DNA from: JAFKKS01 sp039808325
GTDB taxonomy: Bacteria > Pseudomonadota > Alphaproteobacteria > Rhizobiales > Xanthobacteraceae
Assembly (NCBI GenBank): GCA_039808325.1
Contig: JBDHSU010000118.1
Coordinates: forward strand, 1-12,139
Reading direction: 5' to 3'
Length of the DNA stretch: 12,139 bases
The translations under genes and the position numbers were made by a program. This document shows, one piece after another, positions 6,331 through 12,139 of this stretch. The first letter of the stretch is position 1. The number at the start of each line of letters is the position of its first letter. Below the pieces are notes generated by a model. The model saw only the letters and a list, made by a program, of their open reading frames with translations. It was not told the origin of the DNA and ran no database searches.

Positions 6331-6345
6331 TGCTGCGTCGCAGCA
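6331..6345. promoter_or_regulatory. Perfect 15-base palindrome with CTGC-N3-GCAG core
   Basis: TGCTGCG-T-CGCAGCA is a perfect odd palindrome 76 bases before the VOC start. Its core CTGC-GTC-GCAG matches the CTGC-N3/4-GCAG pattern reported for PhaR, the polyhydroxybutyrate regulator of Paracoccus, as far as I recall. Another dimeric regulator is equally possible. The symmetry is directly visible; the function is inferred. Confidence 0.45.
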
Positions 6346-6421
6346 TTAAGGCGACACGGTGGCCCGACCCGCAATCCGCCTTCCGCCAACGATTGACCGC
6401 CGACATCGGAGAGAGTGTGAC

Positions 6422-7276
6422 ATGCCCCTGAAACATATCCTTGGTCTCGACCACGTCGTCATCAATGTTCGCGATCTCGACGCGTCGGCGCAAACTTGGA
6501 AGACGCTGGGCTTCGCCGTGTCGCCGCGCGGCACGCACTCAGCGCATCTCGGCTCGGGCAACTACACGATCGTCTTCGGTGACGATTATCTCGAACTGCT
6601 CGGCGTCATCACGGAGACCGAGCACCTCAGGCCGACCATCGAATTTCTCAAGCATCGCGAAGGCATCGAGCGGGCCGCATTCACGACGGACGATGCCGCG
6701 GCCGGCGCCGAGGAATTGAAGGCGCGGGGCCTCTCTCCGCTCGGGCCGGTGCATTTCGGCCGTCCGGTCGACCTGCCGAACGGCGGAAAAAGCGAGGCGA
6801 AGTTCAACGTCTTTCGTTGGCCGCTCAACGAGCAGCCGGGGGGCTTGCGGATTTTCGCCTGCCAGCACCTGACGCGCGAGAACGTCTGGATCCCGGAGCT
6901 TCAACGCCACGCGAACGGCGCGCAGCGGATCGTGCGGCTCGAAATCCTGTCGCAAGATCCAAAGGCGGCCGCTGAGCAGTTGTCGCACTTGATCGACGAG
7001 CCGGTGTCGCCGACGGCCGACGGTTTTCGCGTCCATTCGGGTGGCCGCCGCGCCGATTTCCTTTTCTACGATGCGGCGACATTTGCGCGGCTCTACCCGG
7101 AGAGCGTGCGCGCCGGCGCCGCGCCCGAGGGGGCCGTCGCGCTCGTCATCGCGACGAGCGACGTCGCCAAGGCGCAAGCGGCGAGCGGGGCGGTGTCGCA
7201 TGACGGGCGCGCGAGCGTGCCGGCGCGAGCGGCGACAGGTGTGATCGTGAGTTTCGTGCCGCAACAGGCGGCGTGA
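6422..7276 (+). CDS. VOC-family protein with glyoxalase-like domain (Glyoxalase_3 type)
   Basis: A 284-residue protein of the vicinal oxygen chelate fold, in which paired beta-alpha modules hold a divalent metal used for isomerase, lyase or dioxygenase chemistry. The first module opens with LDHVVINVRDLD at 9-20, with His11 as a likely ligand, and YLELL at 56-60 gives Glu59. The segment CQHLTREN...W...HANGA (147-167), with His149, is typical of the Glyoxalase_3 group. A second, weaker module starts at about RIVRLEILS (169-177). The start is the ATG at 6422, where the domain begins; GGAGAGAG lies upstream and an in-frame ATG at 6359 is less likely. It precedes the importer operon by 63 bases and is probably cotranscribed with it. 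The reaction is unknown. It may act on the imported compound or detoxify an aldehyde intermediate. Confidence 0.85.
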   Translation: MPLKHILGLDHVVINVRDLDASAQTWKTLGFAVSPRGTHSAHLGSGNYTIVFGDDYLELLGVITETEHLRPTIEFLKHREGIERAAFTTDDAAAGAEELKARGLSPLGPVHFGRPVDLPNGGKSEAKFNVFRWPLNEQPGGLRIFACQHLTRENVWIPELQRHANGAQRIVRLEILSQDPKAAAEQLSHLIDEPVSPTADGFRVHSGGRRADFLFYDAATFARLYPESVRAGAAPEGAVALVIATSDVAKAQAASGAVSHDGRASVPARAATGVIVSFVPQQAA

Positions 7277-7339
7277 TCGGACAACATTTCATCGTTAGGC
7301 GGCATCGCCCGCCGCCGCTGCGTCACTTAGGAGATTCCC

Positions 7340-8956
7340 ATGGATACCAAGCGCTTTGAAATGACCCGCCGCGCCGCGCTGATGACCTCGGCGGCGATCG
7401 CGGCGAATGTGATCAATCCGATGCGCGCTTTCGCGCAGGAGACGCCACGCAGGGGCGGTGTGTTCTTTGTCCACTATGGCGCCGAGCAACGGCAACTCAA
7501 TCCGAGCCTGCAGGCGTCGACCGGTGTTTACATCATCGGGGGCAAGATCCAGGAAAATCTCGTCGACCTCGACGCGAACGGCCAACCCGTCGGCGTTCTG
7601 GCGGAGAGTTGGGAGGCCTCGCCCGACGGCAAGACCATCACCTTCAAGCTGCGCAAGGGCGTGACGTGGCACGACGGCAAGCCGTTCACGTCGGCGGACG
7701 TTCAGTTCACCGCCATGAACATGTGGAAGAAGATCCTCAACTACGGCACCACGCTGCAGCTTTTCCTGACCGCGGTCGACACGCCCGATCCGCTGACCGC
7801 GGTGTTTCGCTACGAGCGGCCGATGCCGCTCAACCTGCTGCTGCGGGCACTGCCGGATCTCGGCTACGTTTCGGCGAAGCACCTCTACGAGAACGGCGAC
7901 ATCCGCCAGAATCCGCACAATCTGGCGCCGGTGGGCACGGGCCCGTTCAAGTTCGTCCAGTACGAGCGCGGCCAATACATCATCGCCGAGCGCAACCCGA
8001 ATTACTGGCGGCCGAACGCGCCATACCTCGACCGCATCGTCTGGCGCGTCATCACCGACCGATCCGCCGCCGCCGCGCAGATGGAGGCCGGGCAACTGCA
8101 CTACAGCCCGTTCTCCGGCCTTACCATCTCGGACATGGCGCGGCTGGCGAAGGACAAGCGCTTCATCGTTTCCACCAAGGGCAATGAAGGGAACGCGCGC
8201 ACCAACACCATCGAGTTCAATTTCCGCCGCAAGGAACTTGCGGATATCCGCGTGCGCCGCGCGATCGCGCATGCGATCAACGTGCCGTTCTTCATCGAGA
8301 ATTTCCTCGGCGACTTCGCGAAGCTCGGCACCGGGCCGATCCCCTCGACGTCGACGGATTTCTATCCGGGGCCGGACACGCCGCAATATCCTTATGACAA
8401 GGCGCTGGCGACGAAGCTGCTCGACGAGGCCGGCTTCAAGAAAGGCGCGGACGGGACCCGGTTCTCGCTGCGGCTGCTTCCGGCGCCGTGGGGCGAGGAC
8501 ATCTCGCTGTGGGCGACGTTCGTGCAGCAGGCGCTCGGCGAGGTCGGCATCAAGGTCGAGATCGTGCGCAACGACGGTGGCGGCTTCCTGCGCCAAGTCT
8601 ACAACGATTGGAACTTCGACCTCGCCACCGGCTGGCATCAATACCGCAGCGATCCGGCCGTTTCGACCACCGTATGGTATCGCTCCGGCCAGCCGAAGGG
8701 GGCGCCCTGGACCAATCAGTGGGGGTGGCAGGACGCGGCGGTCGACAAGGTCATCGACGATGCGGCGACCGAGCTCGATCCGGTCAAGCGCAAGGCGCTC
8801 TATGCCGAGTTCGTCAAGCGGGTGAACACCGAGCTTCCGATCTGGATGCCGATCGAGCAGATTTTCGTCACCGTGATCAGCGCCAAGGCGCGCAACCACT
8901 CGAACACGCCGCGCTGGGGCTCGTCGAGCTGGCACGATCTCTGGCTCGCCGAATGA
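7340..8956 (+). CDS. ABC transporter substrate-binding protein, family 5 (peptide/nickel/opine class)
   Basis: A 538-residue periplasmic binding protein of solute-binding family 5, which delivers peptides, opines, glycosides or metal chelates to Dpp/Opp-type importers. A probable twin-arginine signal is present: TRRAALM at 9-15 within a moderately hydrophobic region, and AFA at 30-32 before Gln33 as the cleavage site. The family signature LAESWEASPDG...FKLRKGVTWHDGKPFTSADV spans 88-121, and GTGPFKF...ERNPNYW spans 199-223. Length fits the family (500-550). AGGAG lies upstream at good spacing. It is followed by two permeases and an ATPase in the canonical order, so this is the binding subunit of that importer. 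Family members bind many non-peptide ligands, so the substrate stays open; the enzymes nearby suggest an organic acid or sugar derivative. Confidence 0.92.
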   Translation: MDTKRFEMTRRAALMTSAAIAANVINPMRAFAQETPRRGGVFFVHYGAEQRQLNPSLQASTGVYIIGGKIQENLVDLDANGQPVGVLAESWEASPDGKTITFKLRKGVTWHDGKPFTSADVQFTAMNMWKKILNYGTTLQLFLTAVDTPDPLTAVFRYERPMPLNLLLRALPDLGYVSAKHLYENGDIRQNPHNLAPVGTGPFKFVQYERGQYIIAERNPNYWRPNAPYLDRIVWRVITDRSAAAAQMEAGQLHYSPFSGLTISDMARLAKDKRFIVSTKGNEGNARTNTIEFNFRRKELADIRVRRAIAHAINVPFFIENFLGDFAKLGTGPIPSTSTDFYPGPDTPQYPYDKALATKLLDEAGFKKGADGTRFSLRLLPAPWGEDISLWATFVQQALGEVGIKVEIVRNDGGGFLRQVYNDWNFDLATGWHQYRSDPAVSTTVWYRSGQPKGAPWTNQWGWQDAAVDKVIDDAATELDPVKRKALYAEFVKRVNTELPIWMPIEQIFVTVISAKARNHSNTPRWGSSSWHDLWLAE

Positions 8957-8959
8957 TCT

Positions 8960-8980
8960 GATGCCGAACGGTTCAGCATC
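8960..8980. repeat. 21-base near-perfect palindrome between binding-protein and permease genes
   Basis: GATGC at 8960-8964 and GCATC at 8976-8980 are exact complements, as are GAAC (8966-8969) and GTTC (8971-8974) around a central G; the only mismatch is C8965 against A8975. It starts four bases after the binding-protein stop and ends 15 bases before the permease ATG, whose ribosome site is weak. A hairpin here could stabilise the binding-protein mRNA and lower permease translation, as known for the malE-malF junction of enteric bacteria. No T-run follows. Confidence 0.6.
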
Positions 8981-8995
8981 GAATGGTCTTGACCG

Positions 8996-9973
8996 ATGCG
9001 TATTCTAAGCCTCGCGGGAAGGCGGCTTGCCGCCTCGATCCCCACGCTGATCCTCATTCTGATCGGCGTGTTTCTGCTCCTGCAATTCGCGCCGGGCGAT
9101 ACGGTCGACGCGATGATGGCGCAGATGGGTGGCGGCGACGCCGCCACCGCGCGGCAGTTGCGACAGTTCTATGGCCTCGACCTCTCGGTGCCGGCGCAGC
9201 TCGGCAATTACCTCTGGCGTCTGGTCCGATTCGATCTCGGCTTTTCCTCGATCTACGGAAAGCCGGTGGCAACGGTGATCGCGGAGCGGCTGCCGCCGAC
9301 GATCCTGCTGATGACGGCCTCGCTGTCGTTCGCTTTCTTCTTCGGCCTTGTCTTCGGCGTCATCGCGGCGCGCGGCGTCAACAAATGGCCGGACACGATC
9401 ATCTCGACGCTCGGCCTCGTCTTCTACGCGACGCCGTCGTTCTGGTTCGGGCTGATGGCGATCGTCGTGTTCTCCGTCTATCTGCAGTGGCTGCCGCCCG
9501 GCGGCTTCGAGGATATCGGCCTGGCTCATACCGGAATCTGGCGTACGCTCGACATTGCCCGACATCTGATCCTGCCGACATTGACGCTCGGGTTGATCTT
9601 TCTCGCGATCTATCTGCGGATCATGCGGGCCTCGATGCTTGAGGTGCTCAACCTCGATTTCGTGCGTACCGCGCGCGCGAAGGGGCTCGACGAGACGCGC
9701 GTGATCGTGCGTCACGTCCTGCGCAACGCGTTGCTGCCGATGGTTACGCTGATCGGCCTGCAGGCCGGCACGATGCTGGGCGGATCGGTGGTGGTGGAGA
9801 GCGTCTTCTCGCTGCCGGGGCTCGGCCGGCTCGCCTACGAGTCCGTGGTCCAGCGCGACCTGAACACGCTGCTCGGCATCATTTTCGTCTCCGCGCTCGT
9901 CGTCATCGCCGTGAACTTCGTCGTCGACATCCTCTACGCGCGCCTCGATCCACGCATCAGCGCGGAGGTGTAA
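8996..9973 (+). CDS. ABC transporter permease, DppB/OppB type
   Basis: A 325-residue inner-membrane permease of the peptide/nickel importer class. The first membrane helix (about 11-31) is followed by a periplasmic region with APGD and QFYGLDLSVP, typical of DppB-type proteins, then about five more helices (near 101-125, 136-162, 190-210, 247-268 and 292-315). The cytoplasmic EAA loop that docks the ATPase is DFVRTARAKGLDETRVIVRH and following residues, 221-245. The C-terminal YARLDPRI is also characteristic. It starts 39 bases after the binding-protein gene with only a weak ribosome site, so it may be translated at a lower level. It pairs with the next gene, whose start is three bases after its stop. 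Confidence 0.92.
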   Translation: MRILSLAGRRLAASIPTLILILIGVFLLLQFAPGDTVDAMMAQMGGGDAATARQLRQFYGLDLSVPAQLGNYLWRLVRFDLGFSSIYGKPVATVIAERLPPTILLMTASLSFAFFFGLVFGVIAARGVNKWPDTIISTLGLVFYATPSFWFGLMAIVVFSVYLQWLPPGGFEDIGLAHTGIWRTLDIARHLILPTLTLGLIFLAIYLRIMRASMLEVLNLDFVRTARAKGLDETRVIVRHVLRNALLPMVTLIGLQAGTMLGGSVVVESVFSLPGLGRLAYESVVQRDLNTLLGIIFVSALVVIAVNFVVDILYARLDPRISAEV

Positions 9974-9976
9974 GAG

Positions 9977-10807
9977 ATGACGTTCCTGCGTCTCTACTTC
10001 CGTAGCCCGCCGGCGGTGATCGGTCTGCTGCTGCTGGTGCTGGTGCTGTTGATGGCGCTGAGCGCCGGCTGGATTTTTCCCCGCGACCCGCTGTCCCTGG
10101 CGGGGCGTCCGCTGCTTTGGCCGCTGCAGAATCCGCGATTTTGGTTGGGGACCGACAATTCCGGGCGCGATATCGCCGCGCAGATTTTTTACGGCGCGCG
10201 CATCTCGCTGCTAATCGGCGTCGTTGCGACGTTTATCGCCATCGCCATCGGCGTGGTGATCGGGGCGCTCGCCGGTTACTACGGCCGGCGGGTCGACAAT
10301 GTCCTGATGCGGATCACCGAGGCGTTCCAGACGCTCCCCAATTTTCTCCTGCTGCTGGTTCTCGTCGCGGTGTTCGGGTCGACGCTGACGACCGTCACCA
10401 TTGCGATCGGCGTCGTCTCCTGGCCGGCGCCGGCGCGGCTGACGCGGGCGGAATTCTTGTCGCTGCGCAACCGCGAATTCGTCCAGGCGGGGCGCACGCT
10501 CGGCATGCGCGATGCGAGGCTGATTTTCGGCGAGATCCTGCCGAACGCGCTACCGCCGGTGATCGTCTATGCCAGCGTGGTGATGGCGGTCGCGATCCTG
10601 CTTGAAAGCGCGCTCGCCTTTCTGCGTCTTTCCGATCCGAATGTCGCATCGTGGGGCAACCTCATCGGCCTGGGGCGCGACGTGCTGCGCGTGCAATGGT
10701 ACGTCTCGGCCATTCCGGGCGTGGCGATCCTCGTCACGGTGTTGGCGGTGTCGCTCGTCGGGCAGGGGCTCAACGATGCGCTCAACCCGAGGCTCAAGGG
10801 CCGATGA
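9977..10807 (+). CDS. ABC transporter permease, DppC/OppC type
   Basis: A 276-residue inner-membrane permease, partner of the preceding protein. An N-terminal helix lies at about 12-33, followed by the DppC hallmark GTDNSGRDIAAQIFYGARISL (58-78) and about five more helices. The EAA loop NREFVQAGRTLGMRDARLIF continues to NALPP (166-194), and the C-terminal GQGLNDALNPRLKGR is standard. The ribosome site GGAGGTG (9964-9970) lies inside the end of the upstream gene and the start is three bases after that gene's stop, a sign of coupled translation. Its stop overlaps the ATPase start in an ATGA arrangement. The N-terminal part is shorter than in many OppC proteins, which is normal for DppC-like members. 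Confidence 0.92.
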   Translation: MTFLRLYFRSPPAVIGLLLLVLVLLMALSAGWIFPRDPLSLAGRPLLWPLQNPRFWLGTDNSGRDIAAQIFYGARISLLIGVVATFIAIAIGVVIGALAGYYGRRVDNVLMRITEAFQTLPNFLLLLVLVAVFGSTLTTVTIAIGVVSWPAPARLTRAEFLSLRNREFVQAGRTLGMRDARLIFGEILPNALPPVIVYASVVMAVAILLESALAFLRLSDPNVASWGNLIGLGRDVLRVQWYVSAIPGVAILVTVLAVSLVGQGLNDALNPRLKGR

Positions 10808-12139
10808 CGCAAGCGCCCGCGCCGATCCTCTCCATCGAGAAGCTAAGCGTCCGCCTGCCGACCGGCGCGGAACGCGACCATGCCTTGTCGGAGGTGTCGC
10901 TCTCGGTCTCGGCCAATGAAATTCTTTGCCTTGTCGGTGAATCGGGTTCAGGGAAGTCGATGACGGCCAATGCCGTCATGCGGCTGCTGCCCGGCGGCGT
11001 GCGCATCGACGGCGGGCATGTGCGGTTCGACGGCCGGGATCTCGCGGCGATCGACGAGGCCGGGATGCGCGCGGTGCGCGGCGCCGGGATCGCGATGATC
11101 TTCCAGGAACCGATGACGGCGCTTAACCCGCTGCGCACCATCGGCGATCAGATCGCGGAGATGTTCTCGATCCATACGGAGCTTTCGCGCACCGCGATCC
11201 GGGAGAAGGTGCGGGCTCTGCTGGATGAAGTGCGCATCCCGGAGCCCGCCGCCGCCGCCAATGCCTATCCGCACGAACTTTCCGGCGGCCAGCGCCAGCG
11301 GGCGATGATCGCGATGGCGCTGGCGCTCGACCCGAAGGTGTTGATCGCCGATGAGCCGACCACCGCGCTCGACGTGACCACGCAAGCGCAGATTCTCACG
11401 CTGATCCGCGATCTGCAGAAGCGCAAGGGAACGGCCGTGCTGTTCATTACGCACGATTTTGGCGTCGTCGCCGAGATCGCGGACCGCGTGGCGGTGATGC
11501 AGCATGGCGTCGTGGTCGAACAGGGAACGGCGCGGGGTGTCCTCGACAACCCGCAGCACGCCTACACCCGGCAGCTCCTTGCCGCGGTACCGCCCCTGAC
11601 GGCGCCGCCGCCGCGCAAGCTCGCGGACGAGGCGATTCTGAAGGTCGAAAACGTCTCCAAGACGTTTCGAACCGGCGGTTTTCTCGGCCGCGGCGCGCGC
11701 GTCACGCAGGCCGTCAAGAACGTGTCGCTGACGCTGCCGCGCGGAGGAACCATCGGCATCGTCGGCGAATCCGGCTCGGGAAAGTCGACGCTCGCGCGTT
11801 GCATCATACGCCTCATCGATCCGGATAGCGGCGCCATCCTGCTCGATGGGAAGGACCTCGCGGCGATGTCGCGCGAGGAGATGCGGGCGCAGGCGCGCGA
11901 TATCCAGATGGTGTTCCAGGACCCGTTCGCTTCATTGAATCCTCGCCGCAAAGCGGGCGAACTGATCGCGCAGGGGCTTTTCATCCACGGGACGCCGCGG
12001 GCCGAAGCACTCTCGCGTGCAACGGAGCTGCTCGCGCTTGTCGGGCTTGATGCGGCAGCCGCCGATCGGTTTCCGCATGAGTTCTCCGGGGGGCAACGTC
12101 AGCGCATCGGTCTGGCGCGCGCTTTGGCGCTCCAGCCGA
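10804..12139 (+). CDS. Dual ABC transporter ATP-binding protein, DppD-DppF fusion type (partial, runs off right edge)
   Basis: The importer's ATPase, with two nucleotide-binding domains in one chain; 445 codons are inside the window. Domain 1: Walker A GESGSGKS (45-52), Q-loop Gln101, signature LSGGQ (159-163), Walker B VLIADEP (179-185), switch His217, and the oligopeptide-type C-terminal motif NPQHAYTRQLLAAVP (249-263). A linker rich in proline (264-272) leads to domain 2: Walker A GESGSGKS (321-328), Q-loop Gln372 and signature FSGGQ (427-431). Its Walker B and switch histidine lie beyond the edge. The start ATG overlaps the DppC stop by four bases, indicating translational coupling. Fused DppD-DppF ATPases are common in alphaproteobacteria, so this is not an artefact; both domains look catalytically complete as far as seen. 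The full protein would be expected at about 530-560 residues. Confidence 0.95.
   Translation, partial: MTQAPAPILSIEKLSVRLPTGAERDHALSEVSLSVSANEILCLVGESGSGKSMTANAVMRLLPGGVRIDGGHVRFDGRDLAAIDEAGMRAVRGAGIAMIFQEPMTALNPLRTIGDQIAEMFSIHTELSRTAIREKVRALLDEVRIPEPAAAANAYPHELSGGQRQRAMIAMALALDPKVLIADEPTTALDVTTQAQILTLIRDLQKRKGTAVLFITHDFGVVAEIADRVAVMQHGVVVEQGTARGVLDNPQHAYTRQLLAAVPPLTAPPPRKLADEAILKVENVSKTFRTGGFLGRGARVTQAVKNVSLTLPRGGTIGIVGESGSGKSTLARCIIRLIDPDSGAILLDGKDLAAMSREEMRAQARDIQMVFQDPFASLNPRRKAGELIAQGLFIHGTPRAEALSRATELLALVGLDAAAADRFPHEFSGGQRQRIGLARALALQP

Larger units (their letters stand above)
6109..6421. other. 313-base intergenic region with hairpin, promoter-like and palindromic elements
   Basis: No convincing gene lies here. 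The first 90 bases are very GC-rich and contain a hairpin (6178-6196). From about 6200 the composition turns clearly AT-richer, as expected of a promoter region. It contains TTGAAC/CCTAAT promoter hexamers (6229-6257), a small inverted repeat ACATT-TCTG-AATGT (6315-6328) and a 15-base palindrome (6331-6345). An open frame passes through from the SDR gene, but it lacks a ribosome site and family resemblance. Confidence 0.65.

Noticed and set aside
5871..6431. Plus-strand open frame of 186 codons spanning the SDR end and the following gap
   Set aside because: Half of it is a shadow of the SDR gene; the rest has low coding character and no family resemblance.
7298..7313. GGCGG/CCGCC stem with a six-base loop before the family 5 binding-protein gene
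   Set aside because: Only five base pairs in very GC-rich sequence and no T-run; too easy by chance to call a terminator, and the genes on both sides are probably cotranscribed.
7295..8935. Minus-strand open frame of 546 codons opposite the family 5 binding protein
   Set aside because: Its length is notable, but it mirrors the plus-strand codons of a clear family 5 binding protein, and its His/Arg/Val/Leu-rich composition shows no domain or ribosome site.
1..12139. CRISPR array, tRNA or rRNA genes, insertion-sequence ends, transposase or phage genes
   Set aside because: None seen: no regularly spaced repeats, no tRNA cloverleaf recognised in the gaps, and no transposase or integrase motifs in any credible reading frame.

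Overview
The window is GC-rich and gene-dense, with typical bacterial spacing. It looks like an accessory catabolic and transport region from an alphaproteobacterium, most likely of the order Hyphomicrobiales (Rhizobiales). The strongest clue is an intergenic palindrome at 3961-4009 with GAGCATGATC...GATCATGCTC ends, a type of dispersed repeat familiar from that order. Gene content also fits: FCD-type GntR regulators, an orphan NitT/TauT-type binding protein and a Dpp/Opp-type importer. The species cannot be named from the sequence.

Layout, left to right. On the minus strand, a GntR/FCD regulator (58-921) is followed by the first codons of another gene that runs off the left edge (14 to <1). 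Everything else is on the plus strand. The divergent block begins with an extended-SDR epimerase/dehydratase (1147-2127), a second GntR/FCD regulator (2139-2846) and a 3-hydroxyisobutyrate-dehydrogenase-family enzyme (2917-3849). After a 294-base regulatory gap come a NitT/TauT-type periplasmic binding protein (4144-5190), an intrinsic terminator (5245-5280) and a classical SDR dehydrogenase (5347-6108). A second gap of 313 bases precedes a glyoxalase-like VOC protein (6422-7276). The last block is a peptide/nickel-type ABC importer: binding protein (7340-8956), two permeases (8996-9973 and 9977-10807) and a two-domain ATPase (10804 to beyond the right edge).

How it may work together. Two matching 13-base sites, ATCGTCATACAAT at 1072-1084 and ATTGTCGTACAAT at 3941-3953, both fit the TNGTNNNACNA operator shape used by FadR/FCD-type GntR proteins. 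One lies between the divergent regulator and the epimerase, the other in front of the NitT/TauT-type binding protein. I infer that they tie the two transcription units into one regulon, controlled by one of the two local GntR proteins. The enzymes are three NAD(P)-dependent oxidoreductases of different folds plus a VOC protein, with two kinds of solute uptake. This suggests import and stepwise oxidation or epimerisation of a small hydroxy- or sugar-acid-like compound. The substrate is not determinable here, and the enzyme combination matches no pathway I can name with confidence.

Points that deserve a second look: the shared operator pair; the second GntR protein, whose FCD metal site appears largely lost; the Rhizobiales palindrome inside the probable 5' leader of the binding-protein mRNA; a nearly perfect 21-base palindrome between binding-protein and permease genes; a 15-base palindrome with a CTGC-N3-GCAG core at 6331-6345; and the binding protein with no partner permease or ATPase beside it.
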